Below are positions 48,691-57,878 of a stretch of 58,829 nt of DNA, in pieces (position 1 is the first letter of the stretch; each line of letters opens with the position of its first letter). The translations under genes and the position numbers were made by a program. The notes below the pieces were generated by a model. The model saw only the letters and a program-made list of their open reading frames with translations, made no database searches and was not told the origin of the DNA. This DNA is from a virus, in IMG/VR virus record IMGVR_UViG_3300037247_000927, positions 1 through 58,829 of that record; one strand, given 5' to 3'.

Positions 48691-51600
48691 ATGCCACACG
48701 AAGAAGGTCACGTAGCTGAAACTCCAGATCAGGAGCTAATCTCTCCAAGCGGGAACAGAATTGACTTGGCTGTAGATAATTTCGCTCGTTTTGTTGGCGG
48801 GCAGAATGTTGGCACGGAATCTGACTTGTCAATATTTAAAGAGAAGTACAAGCCACTGGTTACAAGTCGATTGACTGATGAAGCTGAAATCGCTGCATTC
48901 GAAACAAAGTTCGAAGAACGTTATGGGTCGGTTAATAAGTTCTCAGATTTGGTTACTTCTGATGGTGCGCGTCGAGAACGGAAATCAAAAATAGCTAAGT
49001 CCAATCTGAAAAGGCGTGGTAGCGCACTTGGCTTCGGTGTTGATCAGGCTCAGTCATTGGGCGGGTCAGCGGTGAAGACGGTTGGTGATTTATTTGGTAG
49101 CGATTTCCTCACTGACTTTGGCGATGACATCATCAAACAACAAGAAAAAGATATTGAGGAAATTGGTTACGTTTCGAAGTATCAGGATTCATTCAGAAAT
49201 ACGGTTTCAAATCAGGGCGCATTAGCAAGCCTTGGTTGGATATGGGAGGCTTCCCTTGAGAATGCAGCAACATCTGGTGTGGCACTGGCAGGTACGGGCC
49301 TTGCGATTGCAACAGCTCCGATATCTGCGACACTCGCCACTATTATTGGTGTGGGGACGGCTGGCGCTACTGCTGCTCTTGGCGTTGGTGAGGTTAGGCA
49401 GGAGCTTGAAGATAAGGGAGTTTACGATCCAGATGATGCTGCGTTTGCGGTTGGTGCTGGGCTGGTTATTGCTTTGCTGGATAGGCTCGGTGCAAAAAAG
49501 GTTTTACCAACTGGTGAAATGGTCAAGCGGCTTGCCGAATCAGGCGTAATAAAAAGAATAGGAGTAAAGGCAGCAGGGATAGCCACGAAGACGGGCGCTG
49601 AAATCAGCACTGAAGCGTTACAGGAAGCAATTGCTGTTGGAGCTGCTGCTTTCAAGGGCGCTGAGTATGAAGGCTCTGAAGTCCTCGACAGGCTAATTGA
49701 TGCTGGTGTTGTTGGCGGTGCATTGGGTTTAGGCGCAAGTACGACTGACGCTGCTGTCAGAAGGCCTCAGACGCAAGCTGACACTCCTGAAGGTGTCGAT
49801 CAGAAGGCGGAATTGGCCAAGACAGTTACAGAGACAGTTCAAGAGGTAACTGCTGATGCTGAACTTACTGGTGACGTTCCGCTTCAGGGCGTTCCAGAAG
49901 AAGACATAGAGGTCGTAGATGTAACTGGTGATCCGACCACGCTCCCTGAAGCAAACGTAACCGCAACTGCAATGGATACACCTGACTTTGGTGAAGGACA
50001 GCCAAGATCATCTGAAGAAATACCTTTGGGTGAAAAGATAGAGAATACGACACTCGATGAAAATGTGGTTGCAAATCCACAGCCACCACAGGATTTGAAA
50101 CTTACGCAAAAAGCACGGAGGGTGTTCACTCAATTCTTACATCCATCAAGTTTGTTTTCTCAGATCGAGGGCGGGTCGGCCTTGCTTGATATAAGGCGGT
50201 CAATCATTGGCGCTGAGCATGACATGGAGATCGAGTCGAGTCTGTCTGCTTCAAACTATGCTCAGTCAATATCAGAAAAGGCTGGTGTTCCTTATGCCGA
50301 AATACCAGCAGAAGAACGAGAATCAATTTACCGGCAAATGACGGGTGATACTCCCATACAAGAAAAGTATGCTGATGTCATAACATTTGCCAGAAATAAG
50401 GTTGACGTCTTTTCTGAAAACATAGTCAGATCATTGGATAATGCAATTGAGTTTGCAAACAGGCGCGGGCTTGATGCAGAAAAGACAGTCAACAATCTTG
50501 AGAATGCAAAAGCTGCTGTTGAAACAAATCTCGGCTCTTACCTGAATCGCTCATTCCAGGTTTTTGAAAACAGGTTTCTGTTGCGCAAATTCATTGGATC
50601 AGAAAAGCACACAAAAGCAGTAGATCAGGCAAATGAATCTTTATTCAATGGACAGGACAGGGATGCGGCAGAAGCTGTTGTAAATGATTTCACAAGGGAT
50701 GTTCAAGAAGCCAGAAGCAGCGAGTCTTTCCTTATCAATTCAATTGCTCAAGTCTATGGTGGTCGAGTAAAGTTCCAAACTATTTTCAGGGAAAAGAAAG
50801 AACTTGATCCTTGGGTGAAAACCATATTGCATGAAGATACTGATCCAGTATCTGTTCTGAATAAAACGCTTGGAAAGCAGGGGTTCTTTTTTGAAAACAT
50901 GAATGGCCAAGTGAAGCTCATGGATGCTTTGTTTGATGCTGGACTTGCTTCTGCTGTTGCAGCGCCTGGGTTTGTTCCTGCTGAAAACTCAATGGCTCAA
51001 GGCAAGAGATTTTCCTTACTGAGTGATGTATTTCTGCACAAGGATGTCAAAGATTCTCTTGATGCTTTGTATGGTGGTGGCGATATAAGTTCTGGTGCTG
51101 CTGCATTCAATATGGTTAACCTTGCTCAGAAGGTGAACGCAACAGTTTTAAGCACATCTACGCAGGCAAGGAATGCAAAGGGTGCGATTATTTATGCGCT
51201 GATGAACGGAGCATCAAACCCGAAAGACTGGATCAATACATATCGCCAGTTCAGGAACTTTGCAAAAGAAAAAAACCAAGGCAGGTACGACCAGTTCAAG
51301 AAGTTCCTAGTTAGAGAAAGAATTATCAGTGACTCTGCGCATGCTGATGAGATACGCGATCTCGCACTGACAATTAAGGATTCTGATATCAGCGGAGTTT
51401 TCGCAAAAGAATTCACTTCGAAGGTTGCTGGTGGAATCTTTGACGGAGCAAAGCGTGTATTTGGAGCCTTCTCAAAAACATATCGGTTGGCAGATGAATT
51501 CTCAAAGGTAATTTATTTCAACAAAGAACTCAGGTTTGGTGTTGAAAAAATGAATCTTACAAATCAAGGCGCTATGGAGAGAGCTGCTGTGCTGACACGC

Positions 51601-52890
51601 AGAGTGATGCCAACGGCTACAAATACTCCGGCCTTGGTTAACAGATTGAGGCGGCCACGTAGCGGTGTTGAGGTTGTTGCTTCTATGGCTGGCGGTACAT
51701 TCCTGACGTTTAATGCTGAGATAGCACGGAATGTCTCAAACATCTACCTGCAATCAAAGAGTGAAATTACTTCAGGTGATCCGGTACAGATAAAAAGAGG
51801 CCTTGAAAGATTCAGTTCTTTGGCTATTGTTGGATCACTGCTTGTTCAAACGGCATTGCCAGAAGACGATGAACTGAACCCAATGGAAGTTAATCGTGTT
51901 CTGCCGTGGTATTACGCAGGCAGGGAACTGCGTGGCGGTGAGCTTGATCCGAATGGTGATGTCAGATTCAAAGTAACCCACTATTCAAATCCGATATCAA
52001 TGTTCACAAATACGCTCAGGATACTTGGTGAATCAATCTTCAATGACTCTTTAACCCCAGAAGAAACCATGAAGTTTATTTACGAATCAACCCTTGGTGA
52101 ATTTATTGGCGACAACATGACATCGCAAAATGTTCGCGAGCTTTTCACTGTTGATGGCGAGAGGAAAACTTATAACGAAGCATTTGCAAGGGTTCTGAGT
52201 AATATCCTGCCAAGGACGATGACTGACTCTATGAAGATTGCGACAGGCATAAGCGCGGTCCAGACCCCGGCGCAAAAGAAAGACTTAGAAAACAGATTGC
52301 TCAAGCTGGTTGATGCTGGAGATTTCATTCTGACAAAGGCTGATGCTGCTGGCAATGCTGGCAGGTACTTGAGGGTTTATAAAACCGACCTCAATAAGTT
52401 TATCAACAATAGTCTTTTGACAACTTCTGCCAATTTCAATGCAGATTCAATGGCTGTCAGATATGTGAATCAGGCCAAGACTTATCTGGACAAGTCAAAG
52501 GAAACCATAAGTCAACTTGTCCAGTATCAGCAGTTTCTCAAAGTAAATGGTATTGAATATTCCGACAAGGAAATGTATTCAAATTTCAAAGGCGCTTCTG
52601 GAATGAGCAAGGGAATGTTCACGGCCATCACAAAGGGAATCAGGGAAGACACTCTCGATGAGATAACACCATTTTCATCATTTGGAACAAGACGCAGCAG
52701 ATCAAAGCTTATTGATGCGAAAGTAATGTCCAGGCGGGCAGCTTCTGGAAAAGTCGAAGACCCTGATCTGTTGCCAGTGTTCGAAGAAAGAGAAGCTGAA
52801 CTTGCGGAATCAATAGCAAGGCTTCAGTTTAAATCAGGTACTCGTTCTCGCAGAGTAAGAACTAATGCTCTCGGAGAGATCATTCAATGA
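48691..52890 (+). CDS. Large internal virion (ejection) protein, 1399 aa
   Basis: Start at ATG 48691; the open frame reaches 48673. The product has a Gly/Ala-rich hydrophobic region (TSGVALAGTGLAIATAP, TLATIIGVGTAGATAALGVG, about 200-240), a second one near residues 250-270, a long acidic disordered part (about 360-470), and helical C-terminal regions. Large size, position after a transglycosylase gene and the mix of helices and hydrophobic patches suit gp16-like ejection proteins that build a channel through the envelope. ATGA joins it to the next small gene. Confidence 0.7.
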   Translation: MPHEEGHVAETPDQELISPSGNRIDLAVDNFARFVGGQNVGTESDLSIFKEKYKPLVTSRLTDEAEIAAFETKFEERYGSVNKFSDLVTSDGARRERKSKIAKSNLKRRGSALGFGVDQAQSLGGSAVKTVGDLFGSDFLTDFGDDIIKQQEKDIEEIGYVSKYQDSFRNTVSNQGALASLGWIWEASLENAATSGVALAGTGLAIATAPISATLATIIGVGTAGATAALGVGEVRQELEDKGVYDPDDAAFAVGAGLVIALLDRLGAKKVLPTGEMVKRLAESGVIKRIGVKAAGIATKTGAEISTEALQEAIAVGAAAFKGAEYEGSEVLDRLIDAGVVGGALGLGASTTDAAVRRPQTQADTPEGVDQKAELAKTVTETVQEVTADAELTGDVPLQGVPEEDIEVVDVTGDPTTLPEANVTATAMDTPDFGEGQPRSSEEIPLGEKIENTTLDENVVANPQPPQDLKLTQKARRVFTQFLHPSSLFSQIEGGSALLDIRRSIIGAEHDMEIESSLSASNYAQSISEKAGVPYAEIPAEERESIYRQMTGDTPIQEKYADVITFARNKVDVFSENIVRSLDNAIEFANRRGLDAEKTVNNLENAKAAVETNLGSYLNRSFQVFENRFLLRKFIGSEKHTKAVDQANESLFNGQDRDAAEAVVNDFTRDVQEARSSESFLINSIAQVYGGRVKFQTIFREKKELDPWVKTILHEDTDPVSVLNKTLGKQGFFFENMNGQVKLMDALFDAGLASAVAAPGFVPAENSMAQGKRFSLLSDVFLHKDVKDSLDALYGGGDISSGAAAFNMVNLAQKVNATVLSTSTQARNAKGAIIYALMNGASNPKDWINTYRQFRNFAKEKNQGRYDQFKKFLVRERIISDSAHADEIRDLALTIKDSDISGVFAKEFTSKVAGGIFDGAKRVFGAFSKTYRLADEFSKVIYFNKELRFGVEKMNLTNQGAMERAAVLTRRVMPTATNTPALVNRLRRPRSGVEVVASMAGGTFLTFNAEIARNVSNIYLQSKSEITSGDPVQIKRGLERFSSLAIVGSLLVQTALPEDDELNPMEVNRVLPWYYAGRELRGGELDPNGDVRFKVTHYSNPISMFTNTLRILGESIFNDSLTPEETMKFIYESTLGEFIGDNMTSQNVRELFTVDGERKTYNEAFARVLSNILPRTMTDSMKIATGISAVQTPAQKKDLENRLLKLVDAGDFILTKADAAGNAGRYLRVYKTDLNKFINNSLLTTSANFNADSMAVRYVNQAKTYLDKSKETISQLVQYQQFLKVNGIEYSDKEMYSNFKGASGMSKGMFTAITKGIREDTLDEITPFSSFGTRRSRSKLIDAKVMSRRAASGKVEDPDLLPVFEEREAELAESIARLQFKSGTRSRRVRTNALGEIIQ

Positions 52891-52982
52891 AATTAAAAAT
52901 GTTCAGAGTGCGTTATGACAGGTTTCACGTGGAACATGTCGATGCTGCGAGCTTCCATCATATTATTCGGTGGTGTAATTAA
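52887..52982 (+). CDS. Small basic protein, 31 aa
   Basis: The ATG overlaps the stop of the large ejection gene (ATGA), and its TAA overlaps the next ATG (TAATG). The product is MKLKMFRVRYDRFHVEHVDA followed by a His-rich end. Double coupling suggests that it is translated; function unknown. Confidence 0.5.
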   Translation: MKLKMFRVRYDRFHVEHVDAASFHHIIRWCN

Positions 52983-53323
52983 TGAGACTTGGCGCAAAAC
53001 AAGAATTGTTTGCTGAATTGTTCATCGAGCATTGTGCATGGCTCATAAGCAAGGGTTACGAGATCAGGTTTGGTGATATTTGGGCGCGTGAAGGCCATAG
53101 GGAAGGAAGCAATCACTATCTCAAACTTGCTGGTGATCTCAATTTATTTTACAGTGGTGTTTTCTTGACTCAAACATCAGATCATACTGAGTCTGGATTA
53201 AAATGGGAAAGCCGCCATGACCTGTGCAGGTGGGGTGGTAATTGGGACAAAGACAGCCATCCTGGAGAAGCGGGCGAGAATGATGGAAACCATTATTCAC
53301 TAATCCATAACGGAGCTATGTAA
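52982..53323 (+). CDS. Endolysin, M15-type peptidase
   Basis: The 113-residue product has the metal-binding elements of L-alanyl-D-glutamate peptidase-like M15 enzymes: His45 and Asp52 in SNHYLKLAGDLNLF, then TSDHTESGLKWE, CRWGGNWDKDSH and Asp101/His104 in DGNHYSLIH. The usual phage pattern SxH-DLNLF-DGNHFSL is thereby complete. It cleaves peptide bridges in peptidoglycan to release progeny and is exceptionally short. It opens the lysis cassette. Confidence 0.85.
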   Translation: MRLGAKQELFAELFIEHCAWLISKGYEIRFGDIWAREGHREGSNHYLKLAGDLNLFYSGVFLTQTSDHTESGLKWESRHDLCRWGGNWDKDSHPGEAGENDGNHYSLIHNGAM

Positions 53324-53400
53324 TACCTGCTGATAACGAACCGGAAGGACGTGAATAGTCGTCGCGGTAAAAAACGGCTAACTTATAGAAGGAGATTGAA

Positions 53401-53910
53401 ATGAGTGAGCAAGTAAGTCAAATTGAAGAAGCGATGTCCAAGGCGATCATGAAAGTGATTGGTGCGGTTGCTGATGGTGCAGCCTCTGGTGCCGTACAGG
53501 CCTCTGCTGGTGCCCAAGGTACTGTTGGCGGTACTGTTGTTGAGGCGGGACAGTCCTCTCAATCTACCGTAACAGGCGCGTCACACAAGAATGATGTGAG
53601 TGTACCCGAAGCCATGGAAAGCCTGAACCTGCATGCGCTGAAGGACGCCAACCTTGTCAACAAGAGCCTGGTCGGTCAGGCGCAGTCAAATGCCAAGCTG
53701 TATGATATAACCGCAACAGCACTTGGCCTGGCCACACTGACCGCAACACACCACATGGGCCTGGTACAACAGGCGTCTGCTGATCACCGCGATCTGGCAC
53801 ATGACCGTCATTGGAACATTAATGAAACGGATATGTATGCCACTATCGCCGGGACCATTACGGCAGCCGTGCTGGCATCAATAGGCAAGAAAGCTGAGGA
53901 AAACAGCTAA
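53401..53910 (+). CDS. Lysis-region protein with C-terminal hydrophobic end, 169 aa
   Basis: An Ala/Gly/Val/Ser-rich first half (GAVQASAGAQGTVGGTVVEA) is followed by a helix with His residues and a hydrophobic end (MYATIAGTITAAVLASIGKK) that might enter a membrane. A strong AAGGAGATTG site precedes the ATG. It lies between endolysin and DUF1353 genes, where holins are expected, but the layout does not match a known holin class. Confidence 0.5.
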   Translation: MSEQVSQIEEAMSKAIMKVIGAVADGAASGAVQASAGAQGTVGGTVVEAGQSSQSTVTGASHKNDVSVPEAMESLNLHALKDANLVNKSLVGQAQSNAKLYDITATALGLATLTATHHMGLVQQASADHRDLAHDRHWNINETDMYATIAGTITAAVLASIGKKAEENS

Positions 53911-53916
53911 GCTACA

Positions 53917-53988
53917 ATGCCCGGCTCAATATTCAAGGATGACAACAGGCCCAAGGATGGGCCGCTATTCACTGATTCGCGAGGGTAG
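53917..53988 (+). CDS. Possible 23-aa peptide
   Basis: ATG 53917 opens 23 codons with charged, proline-containing sequence (MPGSIFKDDNRPKDGPLF...). It occupies most of the gap before the DUF1353 gene. No ribosome-binding site; may be noncoding. Confidence 0.3.
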   Translation: MPGSIFKDDNRPKDGPLFTDSRG

Positions 53989-53994
53989 AATATA

Positions 53995-54435
53995 ATGGAA
54001 CAGGTGCTTCGTTATAGGGACTTCGGAAGTTTTGGTCAGGTACTCGAAGACTATACGTTCCAACTGCCTGAAGTGTTGTGGCCTGACAAGCCCATTGTCA
54101 CGGAATGGCTGACTGTAAGTGTTACTGGAGAAATGACTTGTTTGCGTGGGTTCATATGGGATTACGCAACTGTACCCATCACCAAGTGGCTCTCAAATAA
54201 GATTGCAGGTAAGAAGTCTAAAGTACCCTCACTGGGTCATGATGCTTTGTGCCGTTTGAAGCGGTTGGGTTTATTGCCTCATGATCCAAAGCGAAAGTAC
54301 ACAGACAGATTCTTTTATGATTTGCTGTTAGCTCGCAAGTTCTTGAAAGCAAGAGCATGGGGTTGGTGGAAATTTGTTCGGTTGGGTGCCAAATGGCATA
54401 AAGCCGGACCACGTAAAGTTTATGAAGTAATTTGA
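53995..54435 (+). CDS. DUF1353 protein
   Basis: The 146-residue product shows the DUF1353 pattern: a strand-rich start, GFIWDYATVP, SLGHDALCRL, YTDRFFYDLL, then RAWGWWKFVRLGAKWHK. These proteins are common beside phage lysis genes; the conserved His/Asp residues suggest an enzyme, possibly acting on cell wall, but no activity has been established that I can cite. It lies between the endolysin/holin region and a lipoprotein gene. Confidence 0.75.
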   Translation: MEQVLRYRDFGSFGQVLEDYTFQLPEVLWPDKPIVTEWLTVSVTGEMTCLRGFIWDYATVPITKWLSNKIAGKKSKVPSLGHDALCRLKRLGLLPHDPKRKYTDRFFYDLLLARKFLKARAWGWWKFVRLGAKWHKAGPRKVYEVI

Positions 54436-54444
54436 GGAATTGAG

Positions 54445-54822
54445 ATGAGTAAACGTATGACAAACAATCTACTGGCCACGCTGATCGTGTTCATGATGCT
54501 GGCGTTAAGCGGGTGCGCCACCACGGAGCTGACATACGATCCCAAAGGAAAGACTGTGTGGAAATCAACCACCTTTCTGAAAAACGTAAAGGATGCTGAT
54601 GTCCAATGGGGTACTTTTCATGCAAGGCTGGGTTCTTCACTGGGAGACTATCAAACTGCTGGTACCATTATGCCCGGCTCGCTTATGCAAACTGTAGCTG
54701 AAACAGGCAATATAACTTTTGCTGGCGGCGATCTTGTAGATACACTCGGCAGACCGAGATCAGCTACATTGGCAGAAATGGCTGCGCAATATGATTTGAT
54801 GGAAAGATTGAATAGGGAGTAA
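54445..54822 (+). CDS. Phage lipoprotein, 125 aa
   Basis: A basic N-terminus, hydrophobic core (LLATLIVFMMLAL) and lipobox LSGC at about residues 21-24 mark a lipoprotein signal, so the mature protein starts at Cys24 and is attached to the outer membrane. The mature part is beta-rich then helical. It could be a spanin-like or superinfection-exclusion protein. Found within the lysis cassette. Confidence 0.75.
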   Translation: MSKRMTNNLLATLIVFMMLALSGCATTELTYDPKGKTVWKSTTFLKNVKDADVQWGTFHARLGSSLGDYQTAGTIMPGSLMQTVAETGNITFAGGDLVDTLGRPRSATLAEMAAQYDLMERLNRE

Positions 54823-54929
54823 CCTATGGTTTTCGAATTAAAACAAAATGCTCATGTCGTGACAACGCAACTAAAACATTTGTAGTTAAAACATATGTGG
54901 CAAAAGAAGAATTCTAAAAGAGGTTTTCA

Positions 54930-55301
54930 GTGGGAGATAAATCAAGGCGACTGAAAACCCTCACATCACGAAGGGCAAAGCTTTCCCGTGATCTCAAGTC
55001 TGTTTATGAAAAGAGGCCTGTTGACAAGCATGTAGTTTCCGTAATTAAAGGAAAGATGGACAAGGCTACAAAAGAGATCGAGAAGATTCAAAAAGGCACA
55101 ATCATAATTTCTGAGCATGCCCTGCTGCGCTATCTCCAATACGTTTACAAGCTTGATGTTGAAACCATTGAGACAGAGATACTAAGCGATGCAACGATTT
55201 CCATGATGAAGGGTATGGGTAATGGAAAATATGGCGTAGGAAGCGATCTCATGGCCATCCTGGTTGACAATACGGTGGTGTCGATAGTGCCGAGGAAGTG
55301 A
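54930..55301 (+). CDS. Hypothetical basic protein, 123 aa
   Basis: Start is GTG 54930 after AAGAGG. The N-terminal half is a basic coiled coil; the C-terminal half (ISEHALLRYLQYVYKLDVET, then DATISMMKGMGNGKYGVGSDLMAI) matches a widespread small phage domain with the same HALLRYLxRV pattern, of unknown function. It ends in a 53-base convergent overlap with a leftward gene. Confidence 0.65.
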   Translation: MGDKSRRLKTLTSRRAKLSRDLKSVYEKRPVDKHVVSVIKGKMDKATKEIEKIQKGTIIISEHALLRYLQYVYKLDVETIETEILSDATISMMKGMGNGKYGVGSDLMAILVDNTVVSIVPRK

Positions 55302-55455
55302 TTTCTGCTGGTAGGCAGTGATGATTACACTTTGGACACTTCATGCAGTGAACATGAACGCTTGTGTCTTCCGGCCTTAATGCCCTGACAAGCACAATCG
55401 CACTTGTCATTTCAGTTTTGCATTTCGGGCAATATTGTGTTTCTTCAGGCGTCAT
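55249..55455 (-). CDS. Small zinc-ribbon protein, 68 aa
   Basis: Two CPKC units (YCPKCKTEMT and CMKCPKCNHH) plus a nearby His pair form a likely zinc ribbon. The last 18 residues lie antisense to the end of the rightward 54930 gene. Ribosome-binding site AAAGGAA precedes the ATG. It is the last gene of the leftward block. Function unknown. Confidence 0.6.
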   Translation of the reverse strand: MTPEETQYCPKCKTEMTSAIVLVRALRPEDTSVHVHCMKCPKCNHHCLPAEITSSALSTPPYCQPGWP

Positions 55456-55479
55456 TTCCTTTGTTAGCCTTTGTTTCCT

Positions 55480-55917
55480 TCATATTATACCAATACCGTC
55501 AAGGTGGTCGATCTCATGTTGAACAATCCTGGCCAGCAAGCCGCGTATCTTTATCCGCTTTGGGGTGCCATCAATTGCCAGCCATGAAACGACAATAATC
55601 TTATAGCGCTCAACAGATACCAGCTTTCCAGGGAATGACAAGCAACCTTCAGATTCAATGTTGGTCCCGCCACGAAACTTTTCTATGACGGGGTTTACCA
55701 TAGCTTCTTTGAAGCCAGCGTAATTAACTACGATTAATCTTTTTGGTATACCGACTTGATTGGCAGCAAGACCAACTGCAATTTTTTCTTCTGATGGGTT
55801 CTGGTGAGCATAGAGCATGCGGAACATAGCGTCAGAAATGCTATTTACGTCAGAAACATTAACAGGCAGAACAAACGGATCACAAATAGTTTTTAAGAAC
55901 TGGGAGTTAAGCTGCAT
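55480..55917 (-). CDS. def: Peptide deformylase
   Basis: All three peptide deformylase motifs are present in 145 residues: GLAANQVG (49-56), EGCLS (90-94) with the metal-binding Cys92, and HEIDH (134-138) with two metal-binding His and the catalytic Glu135. The protein ends soon after motif III, lacking the C-terminal helix of most bacterial versions, as do other phage deformylases. It removes formyl groups from new proteins, probably helping host-cell takeover or speeding maturation of phage proteins. CAGAGGAAATAAA marks the start. Confidence 0.93.
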   Translation of the reverse strand: MQLNSQFLKTICDPFVLPVNVSDVNSISDAMFRMLYAHQNPSEEKIAVGLAANQVGIPKRLIVVNYAGFKEAMVNPVIEKFRGGTNIESEGCLSFPGKLVSVERYKIIVVSWLAIDGTPKRIKIRGLLARIVQHEIDHLDGIGII

Positions 55918-55965
55918 TTTATTTCCTCTGAGGGTGTCGTATCCTCAATGACCTGTTTGTTTTTT

Positions 55966-56265
55966 TCATCCCATCACCTTCATTGCGTACAGAAACCCCG
56001 ATATAAATATCCAGAACCCCGCGATTGATGCCAGGATGATTTCAGTTAGTCCATTTATTATTCGCTGGAGCACGCGCAACCACAGGCTTGGGGCGGGGTA
56101 TCTAGATTCAGGGTACTTATCAGGCTCATAGACTATATAAGGATGCGCGGGTTTAATGTACTTATACCAATCTTCTTTTTTACGCGGAACGCCTGCCTGA
56201 GTAGGGTAATCAACCGTTTTGGTGCCTTTGTTTCCGTGTTTCCATCCATCCCATTTGCCACTCAT
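55966..56265 (-). CDS. Protein with C-terminal membrane helix, 99 aa
   Basis: Start at ATG 56265 overlaps the stop of the upstream gene (ATGA). The first half is polar with Pro and Trp/Tyr residues (YKYIKPAHPYIVYEPDKYPE); the end has a hydrophobic helix (EIILASIAGFWIFISGFLYAM). A tail-anchored cytoplasmic protein is likely. Unknown family. Confidence 0.6.
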   Translation of the reverse strand: MSGKWDGWKHGNKGTKTVDYPTQAGVPRKKEDWYKYIKPAHPYIVYEPDKYPESRYPAPSLWLRVLQRIINGLTEIILASIAGFWIFISGFLYAMKVMG

Positions 56266-56525
56266 GGCTTTTGCTCCGGTGGCGGATTTTTCCAAGTAGC
56301 TCGCTGATTCGTGGTTGCTAATTCAACAAAATCTGCAATCTTCCGAAGGCATTCTTGCTCATATAGCGTGTTGGAATAGGAATAAAAAGCGTATTTCCGC
56401 CAGCCACAACACCACTTAATTTCGCCAAGGCAAATACAGGATGCCATTGCTATGACAGTCCATACTTTTGTTTTCCCTTTTGACGGCTGTTCGTCAAAAC
56501 TAAGCCACTCTCTTACTTGTCCCAT
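56262..56525 (-). CDS. Hypothetical protein, 87 aa, WRxYxF family
   Basis: The core LGEIKWCCGWRKYAFYSYSN, followed by TLYEQECLRKIADFVE, matches a frequent small phage protein pattern (IKWxxxWRxYxFxPxxxTxxxxxCLxxI), of unknown function. CCGGAGGATAATTG provides the ribosome-binding site for ATG 56525. ATGA overlap downstream. Confidence 0.65.
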   Translation of the reverse strand: MGQVREWLSFDEQPSKGKTKVWTVIAMASCICLGEIKWCCGWRKYAFYSYSNTLYEQECLRKIADFVELATTNQRATWKNPPPEQKP

Positions 56526-56541
56526 CAATTATCCTCCGGCT

Positions 56542-56823
56542 TTACGCAGCTTCTCTTGCCTTCACCATGTATGATCTAAGCTCATGGTAAGCCACCTTGA
56601 GAGCTTCAGGGAGGTCACTAACGTCACAGTCAGGGCTTTCCTTCAATGTACGGTCCAAGACTGCTTCCAGGGCGTTAGCAAGCGATGACGGGTATGCGGG
56701 GCTATCTTCATCCCATCGTTGCTGGCCTATATTCTTTCCTGATTCCGCAACAACCAGCCTTTCAATTTTCCAGCCATATGTATAAGATTTAATCCGCCTG
56801 TTTTTCCCACATTGAATGATCAT
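56542..56823 (-). CDS. Hypothetical protein, 93 aa
   Basis: A soluble protein with a strand-rich start (YTYGWKIERLVVAESGKN), then RWDEDSPAYPSSLANALEAV and a helical end with DLPEALKVA. The pattern recurs in small phage proteins of unknown role. The ATG overlaps the preceding stop as ATGA. Confidence 0.6.
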   Translation of the reverse strand: MIIQCGKNRRIKSYTYGWKIERLVVAESGKNIGQQRWDEDSPAYPSSLANALEAVLDRTLKESPDCDVSDLPEALKVAYHELRSYMVKAREAA

Positions 56824-57209
56824 TTTTCTTCTGCCTTTTCAGATTTCACGACTTCTTCTTGCAGTTCATCAAAGGCTTTATAGATCATCGCCACTGCCTT
56901 TTTTCCTTTATGCCAGTTACGATAACTTTCAAACGAGAGTTCACCTTCAGGGCGTGTTATAAGCCCTTTGGATATGCATAACTCAAGTGCTGTCAGAATC
57001 TTTTCCAGTCGTTCAACCTTCTCTTGTGGCCTGGGTGAGTATTGACCATACAACCAACTTAAAATAACCATACTGGTCGTGTTCATGACTATGCACAGTG
57101 CAGATGGTGTGATATAGGTATTTAAAATTACATTGAATATCCTTGCCCCAACACATTTTGGGTTACTGAGCCTCAACGCTTGAGCTTTTTCGATGTCAAA
57201 TAAATGCAT
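56820..57209 (-). CDS. Hypothetical protein, 129 aa
   Basis: Mainly helical with a mildly hydrophobic middle (ARIFNVILNTYITPSALCIV, then MVILSWLYG) and a charged end (EELQEEVVKSEKAEEK-like). No named family; could be membrane-associated. TAATG overlap with the upstream gene. Confidence 0.6.
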   Translation of the reverse strand: MHLFDIEKAQALRLSNPKCVGARIFNVILNTYITPSALCIVMNTTSMVILSWLYGQYSPRPQEKVERLEKILTALELCISKGLITRPEGELSFESYRNWHKGKKAVAMIYKAFDELQEEVVKSEKAEEK

Positions 57210-57430
57210 TATCTTCTCCAGAATATTAATTTAATTTTGTCAAATATTTTTTCAAACCAGTTGATTTCTTTTTCCTCAAGGAATGAAAGGCCAAAAAATA
57301 TCAACAGGAACATGCTTGTCATGCTATGAATCAGGCTCGCTACCATCGGGAATACAAACCCAAGCGGGAGCGCAATGGCATTAAGGGACAAGAATATTGC
57401 GAATAACAATTTCCAATTGATCTCTTTCAT
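57209..57430 (-). CDS. Two-helix membrane protein, 73 aa
   Basis: Two hydrophobic helices (LLFAIFLSLNAIALPLGFVF and a second around SMFLLIFFGLSFLEE) are followed by a basic amphipathic end (FEKIFDKIKLIFWRR). This is holin-like in size and layout, but it is far from the endolysin and on the other strand, so another membrane role is equally likely. AAAGGAAATTAAAG is the ribosome-binding site. Confidence 0.6.
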   Translation of the reverse strand: MKEINWKLLFAIFLSLNAIALPLGFVFPMVASLIHSMTSMFLLIFFGLSFLEEKEINWFEKIFDKIKLIFWRR

Positions 57431-57490
57431 CTTTAATTTCCTTTGATTGTTGTATAGAATGAAGGCCGGAAACCAAAAGAGGAAACGACC

Positions 57491-57862
57491 ATGCCATGTG
57501 CAGGATGTGCGAAGAGATCAGCAGCAATGAGAAAAAGTTCACACCTTACGACATCAAACCTAAGCCGAATGGCAGCGTATAAATCAACAAAGCATCCGTA
57601 CATTGATGAAATCCAGGAGTTGCAGAAAGTATCTGAATCTATAAGTCGTGGATACTTCACCATTGAAGGCCTTAACGCAGCACTGCTTAAAACCAAAGAT
57701 TCAGTTTTGAACTCGGACATAAAGACAACTTTAAACATAAAAGCCTTTGCTGCAAAGATTGATGAATTTGTTGGCATTTCTGATCCCATTAATTCGGTTC
57801 AGGCTAATAAGATTACTGCTGCCATCACAGGTGTTCTTGTGACAGCAACAGAAATCCCTTAA
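57491..57862 (+). CDS. Hypothetical protein, 123 aa (isolated rightward gene)
   Basis: The only rightward gene in this leftward block. Start ATG 57491 follows AAGAGGAAACGACC, with GTATAGAATG upstream. The N-terminus has PCAGCAKRSAAMRKS; the rest is helical. It converges on the Lys/Pro-tailed protein gene. Its own promoter suggests separate control. No family recognised. Confidence 0.6.
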   Translation: MPCAGCAKRSAAMRKSSHLTTSNLSRMAAYKSTKHPYIDEIQELQKVSESISRGYFTIEGLNAALLKTKDSVLNSDIKTTLNIKAFAAKIDEFVGISDPINSVQANKITAAITGVLVTATEIP

Positions 57863-57878
57863 CCACTATTTGTCATTC

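Noticed and set aside
57433-57789. Leftward open frame of 118 codons
   Set aside because: It lies opposite the 57491 gene, which has a proper ribosome-binding site and better composition.
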